Source: an uncultured Clostridia bacterium
Lineage (GTDB): Bacteria > Bacillota > Clostridia > TANB77 > CAG-508
Length of the DNA: 5,175 nucleotides
Direction: 5' to 3'
NCBI GenBank assembly: GCA_944388635.1
Contig: CALXJN010000092.1
Location: 1-5,175, forward strand
How positions within the stretch are numbered: the stretch's first letter is position 1; each line of letters opens with the position of its first letter. The notes under the pieces were generated by a model. That model did no database searches. It saw only the letters and a program-made list of their open reading frames with translations, and had not been told where the DNA came from. Below, piece after piece: positions 1-5,094 of the stretch. The position numbers were made by a program, and so were the translations under genes.

Positions 1-235
1 CACTTGGTGCCATTGGCTTATTTGAATCACCTAAGAAATCTGATAAAATACCACTAACATTATTTAGCATACCAAGCTCCTTTTGTTGCTCCTCAGCATA
101 CCCCATAGCACCATTAATCGCAATACCGATAATGTTATTTCCAAATATTGAATTTAACGTAACTGCCGCTAGTATTACAAGGACTATTATTGTAATAATT
201 AGTGCAATTAGCGTTATGCCGCTTTTCTCCGGCAA
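1..235 (-). CDS. Type IV prepilin-like protein, N-terminal part (runs off left edge; start uncertain)
   Basis: An open minus-strand frame continues past the left edge. Near its start it reads K-S-G followed by ITLIALIITIIVLVILAAVT, the short leader, glycine and hydrophobic helix of class III-signal (type IV pilin-like) proteins; cleavage is expected after that Gly, before Ile. Glu at mature position 5, usual in classical pilins, is replaced by Ala, as is common in clostridial members from general knowledge. After the helix come NSIFGNN and a stretch with EEQQKELGMLNNVSG. Such proteins are membrane-inserted, processed by a prepilin peptidase and assembled into pili or pseudopili, or stay as envelope proteins. 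The only in-frame start is TTG at 235, without a ribosome binding site; the frame is closed by TAA just upstream (250-248). A good ribosome binding site and ATG at 263 lie one frame off, so a frameshift near the start is suspected. Family call is confident, start is not. Confidence 0.72.
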   Translation of the reverse strand, partial: MPEKSGITLIALIITIIVLVILAAVTLNSIFGNNIIGIAINGAMGYAEEQQKELGMLNNVSGILSDFLGDSNKPMAPS

Positions 236-260
236 AATTTGTTGGTTTTACTTTGCACTT

Positions 261-281
261 CATTTGTAAATTTCCTCCTTT
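261..281 (-). promoter_or_regulatory. Strong ribosome binding site with ATG out of frame with the prepilin
   Basis: AAAGGAGG (281-274 on the minus strand) lies 10 nt before ATG (263-261). This ATG opens a 42-codon frame beginning MKCKVKPTNF that ends inside the prepilin helix region. Loss of one base in the AAAA run at 249-246 would instead give MKCKVNQQILPEKSG running into ITLIALIITI, a natural prepilin leader. The site therefore probably marks the ancestral start of the prepilin gene; translation of a short leader peptide is the alternative. Confidence 0.55.
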
Positions 282-302
282 GATTTTTACTTTTGTCTAA
301 AC

Positions 303-415
303 AATTTCGGTCGTTTGGGACGCATCTAAAATAACCAAAATTATTTAATATTTAATATAAAATTTATTTTTTTGAAATTTCGGTCATTTTAGATGCGGCC
401 CAAACGACCGAAATT
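303..415. repeat. Inverted repeat with 34-nt arms (32/34 identical) plus a third partial copy
   Basis: The arm at 303-336 matches the reverse complement of 382-415 at 32 of 34 positions; mismatched pairs are 333/385 and 320/398. The core arm words are AATTTCGGTCGTTTGGG and its complement. The 45-nt spacer is almost pure A/T. Inside it, AAATTTCGGTC (375-385) repeats the start of the left arm and can itself pair with GACCGAAATTT (406-416), giving a shorter hairpin with a 20-nt loop that excludes the large one. The arms are clearly more GC-rich than their surroundings. It could be a small non-autonomous mobile element, a protein-binding site or a structured leader; there is no T-run making it a standard terminator for either neighbour. 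Confidence 0.8.
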
Positions 416-443
416 TAATTTGCAACTTATTTAAAATTTTTGC

Positions 444-655
444 TAAAGTAAATAATAATTCAAAATTTATGAATATTTGCGCCTGTGAGACTTTTTAAGC
501 TTGAAAATTTTAGTTAAAAAATTGAGGGATGTTCACGTAGATTTACGAAGTAAATCTTACAAAGTGAAAGAGGCTCAATTTTTTAACTTAGATTTTCTGC
601 TTGAAAAGTTGAAACCTTAGCAAATATGAAGAAATTTTAATTATTATTTACTTTA
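444..655. repeat. 212-bp long imperfect hairpin / inverted repeat
   Basis: The two halves are reverse complements over almost their whole length. Perfect blocks from outside inwards are 444-460 with 639-655 (17 bp), 473-480 with 620-627 (8 bp), 512-526 with 574-588 (15 bp), 532-536 with 564-568, and an apex of GATTTAC (540-546), loop GAA, GTAAATC (550-556). Between blocks there are interruptions of a few bases, and the segments around 490-510 and 590-610 also pair partly. No open reading frame is present. The architecture fits a MITE-like element or a folded non-coding RNA; which one cannot be decided here, and no clear target-site duplication was found. Confidence 0.8.
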
Positions 656-748
656 CATTTTTTTATTAAAATTCGTTTACTTCATTTCGCGTTCACTTAG
701 TTTTAACTTAAACTATCTTAGCTGTCAAGTATAAAATAACAAAAATAG

Positions 749-788
749 AAAAATCAGCCACTTGCTTTTATGCAAATGACTGATTTTT
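749..788 (-). terminator. Intrinsic terminator of the valS operon
   Basis: A 17-bp stem (749-765 with 772-788) closes a 6-nt loop, beginning 5 bases after the valS stop. Two positions are C/A mismatches read on the plus strand but U·G wobble pairs in the minus-strand transcript, so the fold fits minus-strand RNA. The 3' arm ends in TTTTT and is followed by CTATTTTTGTT, a U-rich tract. It closes the transcript of the small membrane protein, transpeptidase and valS. Confidence 0.9.
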
Positions 789-793
789 GATCT

Positions 794-3424
794 TTATTCC
801 ATTTCTTTTATTCTTTTTTCTACAGTTTCTAACATCTCTTTATATTTCTTTAGCTTTGCTTCTTCTTCTTCTATCTTTGCTTTAGGTGCTTTTTCTACAA
901 AGCCTTTGTTAGCTAGCATTTTGCTTGCTCTTGCAACTTCTGCTTCTAGCTTTTCTTTTTCTCCTTTTAGTCTTTCTAATTCTTTTTTTACATCAACTAA
1001 TTCTTCAAATGGAATAAATACTTCTAATCCTTCTTGTACTATTGATACCGCATTACTTGGTATATTGTCTTTATTTTTTTCAATTGTTATTTTATCTGCA
1101 TATCCTAGCTTTTTCAAAAATTCACTTGAAGAATTAATAAGTTCTTTGTATTTTTCAGTAACAAATATTAAGTTTGTCTTTCTACTTGGAACTACATTCA
1201 TATTAGCTCTAATGTTTCTTATATTTGTAATTATGCTCTTTAATACTTCTATCTCTTCCTCTTCATTATTGTATCTAAAGTTTTCTTTTTCTTCTGGCCA
1301 GCTTTCAAGCATAATACTTTCTTTATCTACAACTAGTTCTTTGTATATTCTCTCAGTAATAAATGGCATAAATGGATGCAAAAGTTTAAGTGATGTTACA
1401 AGTACATGATTTAATGTATACATCGCTTCCTTTTTAGCTTCATCTTCTTTGCTGTATAATCTTGGCTTTACAATTTCTATATACCAGTCACAAAATTCAC
1501 TCCAGATAAAATCATATATCTTATTTGCTGCAATTCCAATTTCATATTTTTCAATATTATTTGTTACATCTGAAGCTAATTTATCGAGTTTATTTAATAT
1601 CCACTTATCTTCTATCCTTAGATTTTCCTCTTTGTAATCTCTTAAGCTTTCATCAATATTTGCCAAAACAAATTTAGATGCATTCCATATTTTATTTGCA
1701 AAATTTTTGGTTGCCATTGCTTTTTCTTCAGAATATTTTACATCATTTCCAAGTGTCATATTTTGTACTAAAGAAAATCTTAGAGAGTCTGCTCCATACT
1801 TTTCTATTATTTCTATTGGATCTATACCATTTCCAAGGCTTTTTGACATTTTTCTTCCTTGTGCATCTCTAACTAGTCCATGCATAAATACTGTATCAAA
1901 TGGAATTTGTTTTGTATGTTCTAAACTAGAGAATATCATTCTTGCAACCCAGAAGAATATAATATCATATGCTGTAACTAATGTATTAGTTGGGAAGAAA
2001 TATTTATAGTCTTCTGTTTCTTCTGGCCACCCCATTGTTGAAAATGGCCAAAGAGCTGAACTAAACCATGTATCCAAAGTATCTTGGTCTTGATGTATTT
2101 TTTTACTACCACACTTTGTACACTTTTCAGGCATTTCTGCCTCTACCATTATTTCACCACATTCTTCGCAGTAATATGCTGGTATTCTATGTCCCCACCA
2201 AATTTGTCTTGATATACACCAATCTTTTACATTTTCCATCCAATGGAAATATATTTTATCAAATCTTTCTGGTACAAATTTTATCTTTCCAGATTTTACA
2301 ACTTCTATTGCTGGCTTTGCAAGTTCTTCCATTTTCATAAACCACTGCATTGAAATTCTTGGTTCTATTGTATTATGGCATCTATAACATTTTCCAACAT
2401 TGTGTGTATAATCTTCTATTTTCTCTAAAGCATTAAGTTCTTGTAAATCTTTTACTATTTCTTTTCTTGCTTCCATTAGTCCCATTCCTTTATATTTTGG
2501 AACTAAATTTAGCATTATTCCTTTTTCGTCAAATACTTCTATTATGTCTAGTCCATGTCTTAAACCTGCTTCATAGTCGTTAAAGTCATGTGCTGGTGTT
2601 ATTTTAACGCAACCTGTTCCGAATTCTTTTTCTACAAATTCATCTGCGATTACTGGTATTTCTCTATTTACAAGTGGTACAATAACTTTCTTTCCAATTA
2701 AATTTTTATATCTTTCATCGTCCGGATGAACTGCAACTGCTGTATCTCCAAGCATTGTTTCTGGTCTTGTTGTTGCAACTGTAACATATTCTTTCTTATC
2801 TTTTGTATAATATCTAATATGCCACAAATGTGTAGGTTCTTCTTCAAACTCAACCTCTGCATCTGATAATGATGTTTTACAAGTTGGGCACCAGTTTATC
2901 ATTCTGTTTCCTCTATATATTGCACCTTTATTGTACATATCAATAAATACTTTTTCAACCGCTTTTGATAAACCTTCATCTAATGTAAATCTTTGTCTTG
3001 TCCAGTCACATGCACATCCTAAACTTTTTAACTGAGTTATTATTGTTCCTCCATATTCATGAGTCCAATCCCATGCTTCTTTTAGGAAAGCCTCTCTTCC
3101 TATCTCTTCCTTGGTTTTACCCTCTTTTTTTAATTTTTCTACAACTTTAACTTCTGTTGCAATTGCTGCATGGTCTGTTCCTGGTATCCAAAGTGTATTA
3201 AACCCTTTTAATTTTTTATATCTTATTAATATATCTTGAAGTGTCATAACTAGTGCATGTCCCATATGAAGTTTTCCTGTTACATTTGGTGGTGGGATAA
3301 CTATCGTATATGGAATTTTTTTCTTGTCTACGATTGGTGTAAAATATTTATTTTTATCCCAATTTTGATATATTTCTTCTTCAAATTCACTTGGATTATA
3401 TGTATTTAGACTATGTTCTTTCAT
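794..3424 (-). CDS. valS: Valine--tRNA ligase (valyl-tRNA synthetase), class Ia, full length
   Basis: The 876-aa protein attaches valine to tRNA-Val in the cytoplasm and hydrolyses mischarged threonyl-tRNA. The class I signature is PPPNVTGKLHMGH, with the HIGH-type motif as HMGH at 53-56; KMSKS is at 525-529 within GRKMSKSLGN. The inserted CP1 editing domain (about 195-340) shows VATTRPETMLGDTAVAVHP and ITPAHDFNDYE. Cysteine pairs at 179/182, 346/349, 419/422 and 435/438 look zinc-ribbon-like. The helical anticodon-binding domain covers about 600-750, and the charged C-terminal segment from about 808 is the tRNA-binding coiled coil typical of ValS. Length is normal for the family and no key motif is broken. 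The ATG at 3424 follows AAGGAAGG 11 nt upstream. The gene lies 52 nt after the transpeptidase stop and is probably cotranscribed with it. No T-box leader fits in that gap. Confidence 0.98.
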   Translation of the reverse strand: MKEHSLNTYNPSEFEEEIYQNWDKNKYFTPIVDKKKIPYTIVIPPPNVTGKLHMGHALVMTLQDILIRYKKLKGFNTLWIPGTDHAAIATEVKVVEKLKKEGKTKEEIGREAFLKEAWDWTHEYGGTIITQLKSLGCACDWTRQRFTLDEGLSKAVEKVFIDMYNKGAIYRGNRMINWCPTCKTSLSDAEVEFEEEPTHLWHIRYYTKDKKEYVTVATTRPETMLGDTAVAVHPDDERYKNLIGKKVIVPLVNREIPVIADEFVEKEFGTGCVKITPAHDFNDYEAGLRHGLDIIEVFDEKGIMLNLVPKYKGMGLMEARKEIVKDLQELNALEKIEDYTHNVGKCYRCHNTIEPRISMQWFMKMEELAKPAIEVVKSGKIKFVPERFDKIYFHWMENVKDWCISRQIWWGHRIPAYYCEECGEIMVEAEMPEKCTKCGSKKIHQDQDTLDTWFSSALWPFSTMGWPEETEDYKYFFPTNTLVTAYDIIFFWVARMIFSSLEHTKQIPFDTVFMHGLVRDAQGRKMSKSLGNGIDPIEIIEKYGADSLRFSLVQNMTLGNDVKYSEEKAMATKNFANKIWNASKFVLANIDESLRDYKEENLRIEDKWILNKLDKLASDVTNNIEKYEIGIAANKIYDFIWSEFCDWYIEIVKPRLYSKEDEAKKEAMYTLNHVLVTSLKLLHPFMPFITERIYKELVVDKESIMLESWPEEKENFRYNNEEEEIEVLKSIITNIRNIRANMNVVPSRKTNLIFVTEKYKELINSSSEFLKKLGYADKITIEKNKDNIPSNAVSIVQEGLEVFIPFEELVDVKKELERLKGEKEKLEAEVARASKMLANKGFVEKAPKAKIEEEEAKLKKYKEMLETVEKRIKEME

Positions 3425-3449
3425 AAATTCTGCTTCCTTCCTTAAAGTT

Positions 3450-3473
3450 TTGGCAGACTTTATTGTCTGCCAA
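3450..3473 (-). other. Intercistronic hairpin between the transpeptidase gene and valS
   Basis: A perfect 9-bp stem, TTGGCAGAC (3450-3458) with GTCTGCCAA (3465-3473) around a 6-nt loop, begins just after the transpeptidase stop codon. In the minus-strand transcript it is followed by AACTTTAAGG, not a U-run, so it is not a normal intrinsic terminator for the upstream gene. A T-rich tract is present only on the other side, where no plus-strand gene needs it. A role in mRNA end protection, processing or partial attenuation before valS is inferred. Confidence 0.6.
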
Positions 3474-3476
3474 TTA

Positions 3477-4439
3477 TTATATTTTATTTACTGATTTACC
3501 TTTGTTTATCTCATTCTTTACTTTATTTGTGTTTGTTACTGTATTTTGTTTATTTGTATTTGCCTCTGGCTTTTTGCTGTTAACTATATTATTTATTGTG
3601 TTATTTTTATTTATTTCATTCTTATTTATTTGATTTTTATTTTCTTCTTTATTATTTGTTATTACATTTTGTATCTCGTTTTTTGATGTATTTGGCTTTT
3701 CCTCTTTGTTGTTTGATACTTTATCTTCTACTGGTTCAGTGCTTGCTTCTACTGTTTCTTCTTTTGGTTTATAATCTTTCCATGGATTATTTTTGTCTGG
3801 ATCTGTTGGATCCCAATTTCTTACTTCCTCATCATCACTTATCTTTTGAGCTGTTGGTTTTCCAAGTGGTCCTGGGTTCGATGATGAATAAAATTCAACT
3901 TTTGTTCCAGCTGTACAATTATCATATATCCATTTTGCGTCTTCTACAGTAAGTCTTATACAACCAAGTGATGCTTTTGTACCTAGTTTATCATATTCCC
4001 ACCATTCAAGTGTTGATTTATCCTTCTCTTCATATGGCACTGAATGGAATAATATATGCCCTACAATTCTACAGGCATACTGTCCATAAACATCTCCTTG
4101 AAGTAATCTCCAAGTATATTTATCAGACATCGTGTACACACCAGATTCTGGAGTTGCGGTTCCTATTGAGCAAATCATTGCTTTTACAGGAACTGTATAT
4201 TCCCCTTTTGAATCTTTTTTATATATTGTAACTACATTTGCTTGATTATTTACTTTTATGTAATATGGTGTTTCTTTTTTCTCTTCGTTTTCGCTTGACT
4301 TATTTTCTGTTTCTTTCGTTACATTTTCTTCGTTTAACCCAACAACAAGCACGTTATTCTCTCCTTTTTGGACTTCATTTCCGTGAAGCGACTTCGTTTT
4401 TGTTTTCACTTTCACTATAATAAAGTATATTCGTTTCAT
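3477..4439 (-). CDS. L,D-transpeptidase (YkuD family), catalytic part; frame split from its N-terminal anchor
   Basis: This 320-aa frame carries a YkuD domain at about 58-185. Enzymes of this family form 3-3 peptidoglycan cross-links or attach proteins to peptidoglycan outside the membrane, through an active-site Cys. Visible here are VPVKAMICSIGTATPESGVY, the conserved His in ILFHSVPY (His132) and the catalytic motif KASLGCIRL (Cys160, Arg162); Leu replaces the usual His of the SHGC signature. Residues from about 226 to 320 form a hydrophilic tail rich in Asn, Lys, Glu and Thr with NK/NE repeats, probably unstructured. As read from ATG 4439 it has no signal peptide, no transmembrane helix and no ribosome binding site (preceded by ACTAGCACAAC), odd for an extracytoplasmic enzyme. 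The overlapping frame 4375-4578 supplies ribosome binding site and anchor. Joined at the 19-nt repeat the product would be 360 aa. It lies between a small membrane protein gene and valS. Confidence 0.9.
   Translation of the reverse strand: MKRIYFIIVKVKTKTKSLHGNEVQKGENNVLVVGLNEENVTKETENKSSENEEKKETPYYIKVNNQANVVTIYKKDSKGEYTVPVKAMICSIGTATPESGVYTMSDKYTWRLLQGDVYGQYACRIVGHILFHSVPYEEKDKSTLEWWEYDKLGTKASLGCIRLTVEDAKWIYDNCTAGTKVEFYSSSNPGPLGKPTAQKISDDEEVRNWDPTDPDKNNPWKDYKPKEETVEASTEPVEDKVSNNKEEKPNTSKNEIQNVITNNKEENKNQINKNEINKNNTINNIVNSKKPEANTNKQNTVTNTNKVKNEINKGKSVNKI
4371..4395 (-). repeat. GAAGTC direct repeat, 19-nt period, at the transpeptidase frame junction
   Basis: GAAGTC occurs at 4395-4390 and again at 4376-4371 (minus strand), exactly 19 nt apart; one base further out, AAC-GAAGTC and AAT-GAAGTC also nearly match. 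Each copy reads as Glu-Val codons, the first in the anchor frame, the second in the catalytic frame. Since 19 is one more than a multiple of three, removing one unit fuses the frames as ...SENKNEV + QKGENN.... The unit also holds a small palindrome, CTTCA-CGGAAA-TGAAG. Confidence 0.8.
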
Positions 4440-4578
4440 GTTGTGCTAGTTCTTGATTTTTACTTTGAAAATATATTACAGATACTGTTATAATTGCTGA
4501 AATCAAAAGCAAAAGGAGCATTCCTGCCGATATAATTATTATCTTTTTCTTTTCTTGATTTGTTAATTGTTGTTTCAT
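4375..4578 (-). CDS. N-terminal membrane-anchor frame of the split L,D-transpeptidase
   Basis: The 67-aa frame starts MKQQLTNQEKKK, a short basic cytoplasmic tail, then has one transmembrane helix at about 13-37 (IIIISAGMLLLLLISAIITV onwards) and a polar stretch ending ENKNEVASRK before TGA. This is the normal N-terminus of a type II (N-in, C-out) membrane-anchored transpeptidase. Its start is well supported: AAAGGAAAAAGG sits directly before the ATG, 11 nt after the stop of the 61-aa gene. It overlaps the catalytic frame by 65 nt in the +1 phase. I read it as the true 5' end of the transpeptidase gene, separated by a 19-nt duplication, a sequencing error or a programmed +1 shift at AAA-TGA. 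A separate small membrane protein is less likely, because the downstream ATG has no ribosome binding site. Confidence 0.8.
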   Translation of the reverse strand: MKQQLTNQEKKKIIIISAGMLLLLLISAIITVSVIYFQSKNQELAQHETNILYYSESENKNEVASRK

Positions 4579-4589
4579 ACCTTTTTCCT

Positions 4590-4775
4590 TTAATTAAAAT
4601 ATATTATTAGAACTCCTATTATAGACATAAAAAATCCTAATATTTTTAAGCCTGCTGTTGCTTCATTTTGGTCTCCAAAGCCAAATAATCTTTTTGTTAT
4701 TCCTCTTGCATCGTAAATTAAGATTACGCCTATAGCTGTAAGTGCTAGCCCTAATACTAATAAAACTTCTTTCAT
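4590..4775 (-). CDS. Small two-helix membrane protein, function unknown
   Basis: This 61-aa protein has two hydrophobic segments, about 4-21 (VLLVLGLALTAIGVILIY) and 45-60 (ILGFFMSIIGVLIIYF), joined by a polar loop containing DARGITKRLFGFGDQNEATA. The G and small-residue spacing in both helices suggests tight packing or oligomerisation. I do not recognise a named family. The ATG at 4775 follows AAGGATG with good spacing. It is the first gene after a strong promoter, and its stop is 11 nt before the anchor frame of the L,D-transpeptidase, so the two are probably translationally coupled and may both act at the cell envelope. Confidence 0.8.
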   Translation of the reverse strand: MKEVLLVLGLALTAIGVILIYDARGITKRLFGFGDQNEATAGLKILGFFMSIIGVLIIYFN

Positions 4776-4803
4776 ATTTCAACATCCTTATTTAATATAT
4801 AAT

Positions 4804-4832
4804 ATCTTATCGTTTTTTCGCTAAAAAGTCAA
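4804..4832 (-). promoter_or_regulatory. Sigma-A-type promoter of the membrane protein / transpeptidase / valS operon
   Basis: On the minus strand TTGACT (4832-4827) and TAAGAT (4809-4804) are separated by exactly 17 bp, against a consensus of TTGACA and TATAAT. Transcription would start near 4797, leaving a leader of about 20 nt before the ATG at 4775. That is too short for a riboswitch or T-box. Confidence 0.8.
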
Positions 4833-4901
4833 GCATTATGGGCATTTTTTAGGATTTCTTTACCTTTTGTATATTTTACTATTTTTAGTCAATAATATAG
4901 A

Positions 4902-4907
4902 TATACT
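4902..4907 (+). promoter_or_regulatory. Possible -10 element for the 29-aa gene
   Basis: TATACT matches TATAAT at 5 of 6 positions and would place a start near 4914, just before the ribosome binding site of the small plus-strand gene. No good -35 lies at 16-18 bp. An alternative is TTGTAT (4867-4872) with AATAAT (4891-4896) at 18 bp. A promoter is expected here because the flanking operon diverges; its exact position is uncertain. Confidence 0.3.
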
Positions 4908-4933
4908 AATTTCATATGGAGGTGCTTATTTAC

Positions 4934-5023
4934 ATGAAAGAAAAGAAAAACAAAAATAACCAAAATAAAGGTAATAACAACAAAAATAACAGCAATAACC
5001 AAAATGAAAATAATAATCATTAG
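4934..5023 (+). CDS. 29-aa asparagine-rich peptide, function unknown
   Basis: ATG at 4934 is preceded by GGAGGTG (4918-4924) at a 9-nt spacing, the strongest ribosome binding site in the right half of the window. The peptide starts MKEKKNKNNQNKG and ends with NENNNH: 15 of 29 residues are Asn and 6 are Lys, with no hydrophobic residue after Met1. It has no signal peptide or membrane segment and is expected to be unstructured. A strong terminator starts 4 nt after its TAG, so it forms a complete single-gene unit, divergent from the transpeptidase operon. The Asn/Lys composition resembles the C-terminal tail of the neighbouring L,D-transpeptidase, which may only reflect AT-rich codons. Chance translation of an A-rich stretch is the alternative, but ribosome binding site plus terminator argues against it. 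Confidence 0.65.
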   Translation: MKEKKNKNNQNKGNNNKNNSNNQNENNNH

Positions 5024-5026
5024 TTT

Positions 5027-5057
5027 AAAAAATGCCTTTTTACAAAGGCATTTTTTT
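5027..5057 (+). terminator. Strong intrinsic terminator after the 29-aa gene (probably bidirectional)
   Basis: A perfect 13-bp stem, AAAAAATGCCTTT (5027-5039) with AAAGGCATTTTTT (5044-5056), closes a 4-nt loop and runs into a T tract. The A-run on the other side would serve as a U-tract for minus-strand transcripts coming from the right. Confidence 0.92.
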
Positions 5058-5058
5058 A

Positions 5059-5094
5059 TTGTATAGGAAAAATCGTCAGATTTTTTCTATACAA
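5059..5094. repeat. 16-bp stem-loop directly after the terminator
   Basis: TTGTATAGGAAAAATC (5059-5074) pairs with 5079-5094 at 15 of 16 positions around a GTCA loop. It is not followed by a T-run on the plus strand, so it is not a second standard terminator. It is the second of five adjacent hairpins. Confidence 0.75.

Larger units (their letters stand above)
282..748. other. Non-coding interval rich in inverted repeats
   Basis: No open frame with a credible start and ribosome binding site was found on either strand in these 467 bases. The interval is very AT-rich apart from short GC-containing repeat arms. It contains two large secondary-structure elements (303-415 and 444-655), described separately. 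It should also contain the promoter of the prepilin gene to the left, but no convincing -35/-10 pair was found; a weak minus-strand candidate, TTTCAA with TAAATA 17 bp on, lies in the loop of the first inverted repeat. Confidence 0.6.

Noticed and set aside
303..415. CRISPR array or phage attachment site from the repeated AATTTCGGTC words
   Set aside because: There are only three copies, one inverted, with irregular spacing and no cas or integrase gene in the window.
674..701. ACTTCATTTC shared between 678-687 and the transpeptidase junction at 4372-4381
   Set aside because: A 10-mer shared within 5 kb of strongly AT-biased sequence is expected by chance, and the flanks do not match.
906..2340. 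Several plus-strand open frames opposite valS (for example 906-1409, 1707-2009, 2068-2340)
   Set aside because: They lie wholly inside the antisense of an intact valS, have Leu/Ser/Phe-rich composition expected from reverse-reading AT-rich codons, and show no recognisable domain.
3450..3473. Intrinsic terminator ending the transpeptidase transcript before valS
   Set aside because: The stem is perfect but the minus-strand sequence after it is AACTTTAAGG, without the U-run needed for intrinsic termination.
3425..3476. T-box or other riboswitch upstream of valS
   Set aside because: Only 52 nt are available, with a single 9-bp hairpin and no T-box specifier or antiterminator signature.
3596..4420. 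Plus-strand open frames opposite the L,D-transpeptidase (3596-3952, 3968-4231, 4238-4420)
   Set aside because: They are antisense to a well-supported YkuD domain and its Asn/Lys-rich tail; the Leu/Tyr/Phe-rich products are what that tail gives when read backwards.
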